In this document: positions 1-7,152 of the stretch, piece by piece
Position numbering within the stretch: position 1 is the first letter of the stretch
How the letters are laid out: each line of letters opens with the position of its first letter
Translations under genes and position numbers: made by a program
DNA from: CBDFNC01 sp965249895
GTDB lineage: Bacteria > Pseudomonadota > Gammaproteobacteria > Enterobacterales > CBDFNC01
DNA: 64,000 nucleotides
NCBI GenBank assembly: GCA_965249895.1
Contig: CBDFNC010000004.1
Location: 1,478,882 to 1,542,881 of the forward strand
Reading direction: 5' to 3'
Notes under the pieces: model-generated
Told to the model about the DNA's origin: nothing
Seen by the model: the letters and a program-made list of their open reading frames with translations, nothing else
The model's database searches: none

Positions 1-98
1 GCTTGGAAAACCAAATTCGTAGACAATTTTTTAACCTCTGATTTGGCCTAGTTGGGGAGATCTATCCCCAGAATGATCGCTTACGTTTGAACTGTGGA
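1..98. other. non-coding left edge
   Basis: No gene is visible downstream of luxU. A short inverted repeat (TGGGGA, positions 54-59, with TCCCCA at 65-70) could end the luxO-luxU transcript, but it lacks a clear T-run on the minus strand. Confidence 0.3.
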
Positions 99-452
99 TT
101 AGTCATCCGCCGGATATTTTATCTCCAGAGAGGCAATAGTGGCCCGGGTCAACTGAACCAACTCAGGTTTAAGTAACGTCAGCGCAGCTAAATCCCCTTG
201 CCTGCAAGCATTTTCAACTGCGACGCAGGCCAGGTTCATCCCAAGAGCGCCATAAGTCGCCGAACTGCTTTTCATACTGTGCGCCAACGCTTCTATTTCG
301 CTATATTGGTGGCAGGTCATTTCAGATAAAATCTGCGCTTTTCCCCTCGCCTCCTTACAAAATACTGCTACTAGCATGGGTAACATCTCCTTGCCTGCAT
401 CTCGCGCCAACCTTTCCAGCGCATTATCGTCTAGCTCAACTGTATTATTCAT
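99..452 (-). CDS. luxU: LuxU-like HPt phosphotransfer protein
   Basis: A single-domain histidine phosphotransfer protein of about 117 residues, close to the length of Vibrio LuxU. The HPt signature AHSMKSSSATYG carries the predicted phosphoacceptor His58. In the known LuxU family this His accepts phosphate from hybrid quorum-sensor kinases and passes it to LuxO in the cytoplasm. The start is placed at the ATG whose first bases overlap the luxO stop (ATGA), rather than three codons upstream, because such overlaps mark translational coupling. It is the second gene of a luxO-luxU operon. No cognate sensor kinase lies in this window. Identity rests on the HPt motif plus linkage to luxO. Confidence 0.85.
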   Translation of the reverse strand: MNNTVELDDNALERLARDAGKEMLPMLVAVFCKEARGKAQILSEMTCHQYSEIEALAHSMKSSSATYGALGMNLACVAVENACRQGDLAALTLLKPELVQLTRATIASLEIKYPADD

Positions 453-1849
453 GCATCCCAAGCCTGTTTTTTCCGATAAATTGTCGAAGGGCTCACTTCC
501 AATAATGCGGCAGCCCTGGGAATATTTCCCTCACACATGCCAATGGCCTTTTCAATGGCTTCTTTTTCAATTAGCCATAACGGCTTAATTGGTTTAATGC
601 TCGACACTTCAGTATCAGGAGTTTCCTCTTGGTAGCCTGCAGGTTGAATAGTTACAGTGGGCGTTTCCTGAATAAGTGAGTCCAACGGAGGTGGGAGTAG
701 CGATACATCTACTTCTTCCGCATCGTTCAACACTACTATGTTACGGACCACATTTTCCAGCTGCCGCACATTACCTGGCCACTCAAAGTTCAGTAAGCGC
801 TTCTTAGCGCCAGAGCTAAACCGTTTAAAGGATTTATTTTCTTCGTATGAGATTTGCTGTAGAAAGTGATTCGCAATCAGCAGAATATCGCTTCCCCTTT
901 CTTTCAGCGAAGGCAAAGGTAAAGGGATCACATGCAGCCGATAATAGAGATCTTCCCGAAAGCGCCCCTGTTTGACTTCTGCCAACGGTTCCCTGTTAGT
1001 TGCACAGACAAATCGTATATCAGTATGCTCAAGTTTGCTGCTGCCCACTTTTTCAAAACTACCGGTTTGAATAAATCGCAACAGTTTGCTTTGTAGGTCG
1101 AGGTCCATTTCGCATATTTCGTCCAGAAACAGGGTTCCACCATCCGCACGACTTGCTGCCCCTTTACGCTCTGAAGAAGCTCCGGTAAAGGCGCCTTTTA
1201 CGTGACCGAAAATTTCACTCTCGATTAACTCTTTGGGAATTGCTGCACAATTTAACGCAATAAATGGCTTTTTTGCCCTGGGACTACAGTGGTGAACAGC
1301 TTGTGCGCACAGCTCTTTACCCGTACCACTCTCTCCGGTAATAAACACAGTCGCCTTACTCGGCGCCGCACTTTCAATAATTCGATATACACTCTGCATT
1401 ACTAGTGAACGACCGATAAAACCTTCGAATACATCCCGCTCTAACTGTTTGTAATCATCTACCAGCTTACCCAACCGGTGCAAATCCAGGACATTAGCGA
1501 CCGTGACGTTAAGCCGCTCTGCATCAATGGGTTTTACTAAAAAGTCTGTTGCCCCCAGCCTCAGGGCTTCAACAGCATTATCCACGGAGCCGTGTGCAGT
1601 CATCACCACGACTTTAGTATCAATATTCTGATTGTGAATTTGCCTTAATATATCCATGCCCTGCATATCGGGTAGCTGAAGATCCAGCAATACCAGATCA
1701 GGCGTAGACTCTGCAATTGCATCTAACCCATCCTGTCCCAACACAGCCCAGCTCACCTGATTTCCGCTGCGCTCTAAATAGGTCTGATATAACACCCCCA
1801 ACGACTCGGTATCTTCAATCATTAATATTTTATAGTGGTTACTTTTCAA
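449..1849 (-). CDS. luxO: LuxO-type sigma-54 response regulator
   Basis: A 466-residue NtrC-family activator. It has a receiver domain (about 1-125, phosphoacceptor Asp56 in LLDLQLP), an AAA+ domain with Walker A GESGTGKE (172-179) and the sigma-54 contact loop GAFTGA (219-224), and a C-terminal Fis-type HTH ending SPSTIYRKKQAW. Conserved stretches such as EMDLDLQ.KLLRFIQTG and WPGNVRQLENV.RNIVVLN are close to Vibrio LuxO. In that family, phosphorylated LuxO activates RpoN-dependent promoters at low cell density. It overlaps luxU by four bases and is divergent from a STAS gene whose upstream region carries a LuxO-like palindrome and a -24/-12 promoter, so that gene is the obvious local target. 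Confidence 0.9.
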   Translation of the reverse strand: MKSNHYKILMIEDTESLGVLYQTYLERSGNQVSWAVLGQDGLDAIAESTPDLVLLDLQLPDMQGMDILRQIHNQNIDTKVVVMTAHGSVDNAVEALRLGATDFLVKPIDAERLNVTVANVLDLHRLGKLVDDYKQLERDVFEGFIGRSLVMQSVYRIIESAAPSKATVFITGESGTGKELCAQAVHHCSPRAKKPFIALNCAAIPKELIESEIFGHVKGAFTGASSERKGAASRADGGTLFLDEICEMDLDLQSKLLRFIQTGSFEKVGSSKLEHTDIRFVCATNREPLAEVKQGRFREDLYYRLHVIPLPLPSLKERGSDILLIANHFLQQISYEENKSFKRFSSGAKKRLLNFEWPGNVRQLENVVRNIVVLNDAEEVDVSLLPPPLDSLIQETPTVTIQPAGYQEETPDTEVSSIKPIKPLWLIEKEAIEKAIGMCEGNIPRAAALLEVSPSTIYRKKQAWDA

Positions 1850-2009
1850 ATGACCCCCTCAATGCAAAATGCATTACCGGCGTATATAAAACCAGTCCTC
1901 GTTACCAAAAGTACGCTGCAATATCCTAACCAAAACTTAAATTTCTCAATTAGTCATAACTTTATCTATTGATAGCTTAGACAAAATAAAGAACATTTCT
2001 TACATTACG

Positions 2010-2022
2010 TTGCAGATTGCAA
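2010..2022. promoter_or_regulatory. LuxO-type enhancer palindrome
   Basis: TTGCAGATTGCAA is a perfect TTGCA-N3-TGCAA palindrome, the form reported for LuxO sites upstream of Vibrio qrr genes. It lies about 130 bp upstream of a -24/-12 promoter, a normal enhancer distance. Binding by this LuxO is inferred. Confidence 0.6.
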
Positions 2023-2152
2023 AAAAAGGCAGCTAAATTTATTTTTCATTATGCAAAGCAAAGCTCCATTTTTAGATAAAATTTATCGCTGAAATTGCAA
2101 CAACAGAGTTCATTGACAATTTAACTTACTGTTTTAATTCAGCTAGCCACCA

Positions 2153-2168
2153 TTGGCATGAAAACTGC
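2153..2168 (+). promoter_or_regulatory. sigma-54 (-24/-12) promoter of the STAS gene
   Basis: TTGGCATGAAAACTGC carries the invariant GG (2155-2156) and GC (2167-2168) separated by exactly 10 bases, as RpoN promoters require. The predicted start near 2180 would give a leader of about 50 nt before the ATG at 2229. Confidence 0.7.
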
Positions 2169-2228
2169 CTAGCCTAAATACTCGAGTCAGCGCATGTTGA
2201 CTTTTTATGTGGTCAGGGAGTAACCAGT

Positions 2229-2579
2229 ATGCTTATTCACACGTATTTTAATAATATTGCGGTATATCACTTTCCCCAAAGCAGCGAGTCAAGGCTGTTT
2301 AACAAGGATTACCTGGAGCTTCTGAGTCTCATTAAGACCCACCCAAATGGCATTATTGTCAGTTTGCAACAGGTGAAAGATATCAACCTTCACGTTATTA
2401 GTTTGTTGGCTCAGTGTCAGCAAACTGCTAACGCGGCACGCATTCCTTTGTGTTTTAGTCATGTTAGTCCCGGCACACTGCAGATCCTGAGTATTACCGG
2501 ATTGGATCAGGCCCTGGTGTTACTCGAACAAAATAAAGATGCACTGAAATGGCTGATGCCCGGGGAGGAACAGTCATAA
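2229..2579 (+). CDS. STAS-domain protein (anti-anti-sigma-like)
   Basis: A 116-residue cytoplasmic protein whose second half (DINLHVISLLAQ... through LQILSITGLDQAL) follows the STAS fold: a central helix-strand element and a C-terminal ITGLD helix typical of SpoIIAA-like antagonists. STAS proteins usually bind and sequester partner proteins, often under Ser/Thr phosphorylation. The usual DSS/T phosphosite is not clear here (the region reads DINLH), so switching may differ. A good ribosome site (AGGGAG) precedes the ATG. It stands alone behind a sigma-54 promoter and a LuxO-like site. No partner kinase or phosphatase is adjacent. The fold is fairly secure; the partner is unknown. Confidence 0.65.
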   Translation: MLIHTYFNNIAVYHFPQSSESRLFNKDYLELLSLIKTHPNGIIVSLQQVKDINLHVISLLAQCQQTANAARIPLCFSHVSPGTLQILSITGLDQALVLLEQNKDALKWLMPGEEQS

Positions 2580-2616
2580 ACAGTTAGTTCTCGCAAAGGA
2601 TTATAAAACCCCATAA

Positions 2617-2638
2617 GGAAACCAAGTTCACGGTTTCC
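2617..2638 (+). terminator. weak hairpin after the STAS gene
   Basis: GGAAACC and GGTTTCC flank an 8-nt loop about 40 bp after the STAS stop. No T-tract follows, so intrinsic termination is doubtful. Confidence 0.3.
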
Positions 2639-2801
2639 CAGGGTGACAATGTGAAACGTTGAAAAACAGCTGCTATCAGTGTCATTTTGACTCAGGTTGA
2701 AACAGAAAACTCCAACCGCTTAGAGTTTTTACTCTAACCAGGTCACCTTTTGTTAAATTGATAATTTACATTTTATTAAAACAATGATAACACTAGGTTT
2801 G

Positions 2802-2816
2802 AGTGGTTGGACCACT
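2802..2816. promoter_or_regulatory. FadR-like operator upstream of fadE
   Basis: AGTGGTTGGACCACT is a perfect 6-bp inverted repeat around a 3-bp centre. Its core TGGTTGGACCA differs by one base from the gammaproteobacterial FadR core TGGTCNGACCA. It sits 47 bp before the fadE start, where a repressor would block transcription. The identity of the binding protein is inferred; no FadR gene is in the window. Confidence 0.6.
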
Positions 2817-2862
2817 GATCAACCAAGACTAAATAATTCGTTGTACGATACGGAGAATCATA

Positions 2863-5319
2863 ATGGCAACACTGCTATTTTCGCTCGCCCTGGTACTGGT
2901 GCTTGGTGCCCTGGCCTATCACCGAGCTGGGTTAAAAATGTTTACCATCATCACGGCAGCAATTCTTATGGTGGGCTCAATATTAGGTATTGCGGGTCTG
3001 TTTGGCTGGCTTGCTTTCCTTATTCTCGCCGTGCCGGTTAACATCACTGCAATTCGGCAGCCTCTCATCAGCCGCCCGGTGTTGAATATGTTCAAAAAAA
3101 TTATGCCAGCTATGTCTCAGACCGAGAAAGAAGCTATCGATGCTGGCACAGTATGGTGGGAAGCTGATTTATTCCGCGGTAACCCCGACTGGAAAAAACT
3201 GCATGATATTCCGGTTTCACAGTTAACGGATGAAGAGCAGGCATTTCTTGACGGTCCGGTGAATGAAGTTTGCCGCATGACCTGCGACTATCAGATCACC
3301 CATGAACTGGCTGATTTACCACCTGAGATCTGGCAGTACCTGAAAGACAATAAATTCTTCGCGATGATCATCAAGAAAGGGTTTGGTGGCCTGGAATTTT
3401 CTGCACACGCCCAGTCTCTGGTGCTACAGAAGCTGACCGGCGTATCGGGCGTGCTGTCATCCACTGTAGGGGTGCCTAACTCATTAGGCCCAGGTGAATT
3501 GCTGCAGCACTATGGAACCAAACAACAAAAAGATCACTACTTGCCACGCCTTGCAGCAGGTAAAGAAATTCCATGTTTTGCACTCACCAGCCCGGAAGCA
3601 GGTTCAGATGCCGGATCTATTCCTGATTTTGGTATTGTGACCAGAGGTCAGTGGCAAGGTGAAGAAGTACTGGGTATGAGAATCACCTGGAATAAACGAT
3701 ATATTACCCTGGCACCGGTTGCGACTGTGCTGGGCCTTGCCTTTAAATTACGAGATCCACAGGGTCTATTAGGTGATAAAGAAGAATTAGGTATCACCTG
3801 CGCACTGATCCCGACAGATATCGAAGGTATCGATATCGGCCGTCGCCACTCCCCATTAAACGTGCCCTTCCAGAATGGACCAACCCGTGGTAACGAAATT
3901 TTTGTACCCTTGGATTTCATTATCGGTGGCGTTGAAATGGCAGGTCAGGGATGGCGTATGTTGGTTGAATGTCTTTCCGTTGGTCGTGGTATCACCTTAC
4001 CTTCTAACTCAACAGGCGGACTGAAAACCGTCGCTATGGCCACAGGCGCTTACGCACGGATCCGTCGTCAGTTCAAATTACCCATAGGTAAAATGGAGGG
4101 TATTGAAGAGCCACTGGCACGCATTGCCGGTAATGCTTACGTAATGGACGCAGCCAGTGCGCTTACTGTTGCGGGGATTGGCCTGGGTGAAAAACCATCG
4201 GTTATCTCAGCTATCGTTAAATATCATTGTACCCATCGCGGTCAGCGCGGTGTTATTGATGCAATGGACATAGTGGGTGGCAAAGGTATCTGTATGGGCC
4301 CTGCAAACTTCCTGGCCCGTGCTTATCAAGGCGCACCTATTGCCGTCACAGTAGAAGGCGCGAACATACTAACCCGCTCGATGATTATTTATGGTCAAGG
4401 CGCTATCCGTTGCCATCCCTATGTATTAAAAGAGATGGACGCCGCTTATTCGGAAAATCCACAGCAGGCGCTAAAAGGATTTGATACCGCACTATTTGGC
4501 CATATTGGCTTTGTTTTCAGTAATCTGGCTCGCAGCTTCTGGCTGGGATTAAGCGATGGTCGCGGCTCAAGCACACCTTATAAGGACGAAACTGCCCGTT
4601 ACTATCAACAGCTAAACCGATATAGCGCCAATATGGCGCTACTATCAGATATTTCCATGTCTGTATTGGGCGGTTCGCTCAAACGCCGCGAGCGTTTATC
4701 CGCTCGCCTTGGTGATATTCTTAGCCAGCTATATTTAAGCTCAGCCACGTTAAAACGTTTTGCCGATGAAGGTCGCCAGAAACAAGATCTGGCTCTGGTT
4801 CACTGGGGCCTGCAAGACTCCTTGCACCAAACTGAAATCGCCATCAATGAACTCCTAGCTAACTTCCCGAACCGTTTGGTGGCAACCGCACTGCGTATCG
4901 TACTCTTCCCGACCGGTTTATCACGGGCCAAACCAAGTGACAAACTCGATGGCGAAGTTGCTCGAATAATTCAAACACCTGGCGCTACGCGTTCTCGCAT
5001 AGGTCGAGGTCAATTCCTGGAAGCAAGCGAACACAACCCGGTTGGCAAAATTGAGCAGGCGTTAGTGGATATTCTGGCAGCCGAACCCGTGTACAAGCAT
5101 ATTTGCCAGGAAACGGGGAAAAAGCTGCCCTTTATGCAACTGGATAAAGTGGCCGATATTGGATTAGAAGCTGGAGCTATTAGTGAAGAGCAAGCGCAAA
5201 TACTTCGCAAAGCCGAAGCCGGGCGACTAGAAACGATTAACGTCGACGACTTTGAACCAGAAGAGCTCGCTAGCAAAGCTGTTCAAAATTCAAAGCCCAG
5301 TTTAGAAAGCGTCGCTTAA
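2863..5319 (+). CDS. fadE: acyl-CoA dehydrogenase FadE
   Basis: An 818-residue protein, matching the long FadE class (E. coli about 814) rather than ordinary 380-residue acyl-CoA dehydrogenases. It should catalyse the first step of fatty-acid beta-oxidation: FAD-dependent alpha,beta-desaturation of acyl-CoA. Two hydrophobic segments at residues 3-20 and about 26-58 suggest inner-membrane anchoring. The dehydrogenase core spans roughly 85-500 (ALTSPEAGSDAGSIPDFG, then VEGANILTRSMIIYGQGAIRCHP), followed by the FadE-specific C-terminal extension. The ATG follows a GGAG ribosome site. It is monocistronic: a FadR-like palindrome lies just upstream and a strong terminator follows. Confidence 0.93.
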   Translation: MATLLFSLALVLVLGALAYHRAGLKMFTIITAAILMVGSILGIAGLFGWLAFLILAVPVNITAIRQPLISRPVLNMFKKIMPAMSQTEKEAIDAGTVWWEADLFRGNPDWKKLHDIPVSQLTDEEQAFLDGPVNEVCRMTCDYQITHELADLPPEIWQYLKDNKFFAMIIKKGFGGLEFSAHAQSLVLQKLTGVSGVLSSTVGVPNSLGPGELLQHYGTKQQKDHYLPRLAAGKEIPCFALTSPEAGSDAGSIPDFGIVTRGQWQGEEVLGMRITWNKRYITLAPVATVLGLAFKLRDPQGLLGDKEELGITCALIPTDIEGIDIGRRHSPLNVPFQNGPTRGNEIFVPLDFIIGGVEMAGQGWRMLVECLSVGRGITLPSNSTGGLKTVAMATGAYARIRRQFKLPIGKMEGIEEPLARIAGNAYVMDAASALTVAGIGLGEKPSVISAIVKYHCTHRGQRGVIDAMDIVGGKGICMGPANFLARAYQGAPIAVTVEGANILTRSMIIYGQGAIRCHPYVLKEMDAAYSENPQQALKGFDTALFGHIGFVFSNLARSFWLGLSDGRGSSTPYKDETARYYQQLNRYSANMALLSDISMSVLGGSLKRRERLSARLGDILSQLYLSSATLKRFADEGRQKQDLALVHWGLQDSLHQTEIAINELLANFPNRLVATALRIVLFPTGLSRAKPSDKLDGEVARIIQTPGATRSRIGRGQFLEASEHNPVGKIEQALVDILAAEPVYKHICQETGKKLPFMQLDKVADIGLEAGAISEEQAQILRKAEAGRLETINVDDFEPEELASKAVQNSKPSLESVA

Positions 5320-5323
5320 TCCA

Positions 5324-5349
5324 AAAGGGGAAAGCTCGCTTTCCCCTTT
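5324..5349 (+). terminator. Rho-independent terminator of fadE
   Basis: AAAGGGGAAAG and CTTTCCCCTTT form an 11-bp stem with a CTCG loop starting five bases after the fadE stop. The A/T ends could serve both strands. Confidence 0.85.
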
Positions 5350-6006
5350 CTCTACAACCAGCACAAAAATAATTTAATGGTTCGCCTTAGCAGATGACTG
5401 GTTTGCATCATGTTAAGGATCATCAATACCCGTGGCGTTTTTAAATATGCGACGCAGCATAAGTCCTGGCCCAATTTGGCAATTCAAACAAACATAGCGC
5501 TAAACAGATTAGCCATGTCAGCTTTAAGCTAGGTATATTTTCACCGATCAGACAGCTTGCTAAAAACAAAGTGGGATCAAGCTAATACGTTTACTGCCTA
5601 CCACTCGAACAAGCCACACAGCGGTTTCGCCAGCCGGATTTGAAGCGTGAGTCTGCATTCTGAAAATAGAAAAATAGTCCCCGTCATCACGGGTCGAAGT
5701 ATCAATTTTTCCTTGGTTATAAACCTAATTTGTAGAGTGATAACCAACTAGGTTTACATCACCTAATCCACATCTTTGGTATCAGAACCCCCCCTTTAAC
5801 TATTTTACGCAGAGACATATCCGGGGATGAGGAGCCCTTGATTGCCAGAGCTAACACTGTGATGAAGAGTAAGGTATGCCTTGCGTGAGAGAGCTGGGAA
5901 TATATAACTAAGTGGGGATAAAAAAGCGAACCAGTAGTAAATCATACTAATAACACAGACAAACCATGGCTAAAGACGTAATCCTACAAATTAGCAAGGC
6001 AGACTA
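5350..6006. other. gene-free spacer
   Basis: About 650 bp between fadE and the convergent tetR gene. I see no supported reading frame, RNA gene or clear repeat. Confidence 0.5.
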
Positions 6007-6621
6007 CTATATTGCAGCTGTCTCAGTCTCTTGTACTGATTCTTGATTAAGTTCGTGACGTACCATTCGGGAAAATGTCTCAATATTTTCCCGAGTCTGG
6101 TGTGCTTTAATCGACGGATCGAGTCGATTGAAGCTCAGGCCGTTAAGAAATACTCGGCTCATACGGCTAATCGCCAGCGCTTTTTCGGGCTCCGGATGCA
6201 TTGGTTCGTCAATACACTGCCAAAATTTGTCGTGACTTTTCTTAAACACTGGCCCGACTAGGGTTGCCAACTTTTCATCGCTACGCATCGCCAGCCAGAT
6301 TTCCATCAGTACCAGCTGTACTTCACTTTCAGGATCCGCTTTTAGGGCATCCAGCATATCCAGTAGGATCAGCGCCGGGTTTTGCTCCCTATTGGCATAA
6401 AAACGTTTGACCTGTTCGGAAAAGGTAACTTCTACCAGTTCTTTTATTAAGCCAAATTTACCCTTGTCATACTGATGGTTAAGTGCCCCACGTGTGACGC
6501 CTGCATGACTGCATATAACAGTAGCTGTTGCACCTGCATAACCCCGCTCTGCTATGCAAGTCATTGCTGATTCGAGCAGCTTTGTGCGTGTTATACGATT
6601 CCGTTCCGCGTGTGTGGCCAT
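6007..6621 (-). CDS. TetR/AcrR-family transcriptional regulator
   Basis: A 204-residue TetR-family repressor. The N-terminal HTH runs from about 10 to 55 (LLESAMTCIAERGYAGATATVICSHAGVTRGALNHQYDKGKFGLIKEL), with the typical HYxxK-like end NHQYDKGKF. The remainder is an all-helical ligand domain with no close signature I can name. It is transcribed divergently from adhE, with about 530 bp between the starts, so it might control itself or adhE. No obvious palindrome near its own start supports a specific operator. The ligand is unknown. Confidence 0.8.
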   Translation of the reverse strand: MATHAERNRITRTKLLESAMTCIAERGYAGATATVICSHAGVTRGALNHQYDKGKFGLIKELVEVTFSEQVKRFYANREQNPALILLDMLDALKADPESEVQLVLMEIWLAMRSDEKLATLVGPVFKKSHDKFWQCIDEPMHPEPEKALAISRMSRVFLNGLSFNRLDPSIKAHQTRENIETFSRMVRHELNQESVQETETAAI

Positions 6622-7152
6622 GTCTATTTTTTATAATCAAAATTTTTCGCAAGATTATCATCTTTGCTGAATATAAAGAAGTCAACGCCACTTATATTCA
6701 GACATGGCTTACCCTTTAGGTAAAATAACTAGAATCTATCCAATTGATAGATAAAAACTTCCATCAAAACAATACCAATTACTGAGTTAATTATAATTTA
6801 CTTAGGTTAAATTAGAACATAATCTGGTGGTTACAAAGCAGGTAAAACCATACTGAGATCTAAATCACGATTTTTTGTAATTAAAGTAGAACATGAGCTA
6901 AATGAATGAATAGCAAGTACCCTACATGAAATAATAATTTTAACTTTATTATCAGACAGTTAAACCAAAAATACCCATTAAGTGATAATCTTTATTTCGT
7001 AATTAAATAACAACTGATCCAGATCAACTTTTCGCCGTGGCAGGCTTTTATAATCATTTATGAAAGCGGTTCACTAAAGGTTTAATCGCCAAGCCATCAA
7101 GGCGTTAATCGATTCTTTTAGTAAAAAGTTTTTAAATTATCAGGAGTAAATT
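6622..7152. other. tetR-adhE divergent spacer
   Basis: An AT-rich spacer of about 530 bp between the TetR gene and adhE. Apart from the FNR-like box at 7014-7027 and the adhE ribosome site (CAGGAG), I see no gene or repeat. Confidence 0.5.
7014..7027. promoter_or_regulatory. FNR-like box upstream of adhE
   Basis: CTGATCCAGATCAA matches TTGAT-N4-ATCAA at 9 of 10 defined bases. It lies 125 bp before adhE, a fermentation gene commonly induced without oxygen in enterobacteria and vibrios. Activation by FNR is inferred. Confidence 0.5.

Larger units (their letters stand above)
1850..2228. other. luxO-STAS divergent regulatory region
   Basis: This 379-bp spacer separates the divergent luxO and STAS genes. 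It holds the palindrome at 2010-2022 and a sigma-54 promoter at 2153-2168. I looked for a Qrr-like small RNA (conserved central Qrr core, T-run terminator) between the promoter and the STAS start and see none. Confidence 0.6.

Noticed and set aside
2169..2228. possible Qrr small RNA behind the sigma-54 promoter
   Set aside because: Only about 60 bp separate the promoter from a well-placed ribosome site; no Qrr core or T-run terminator is present.
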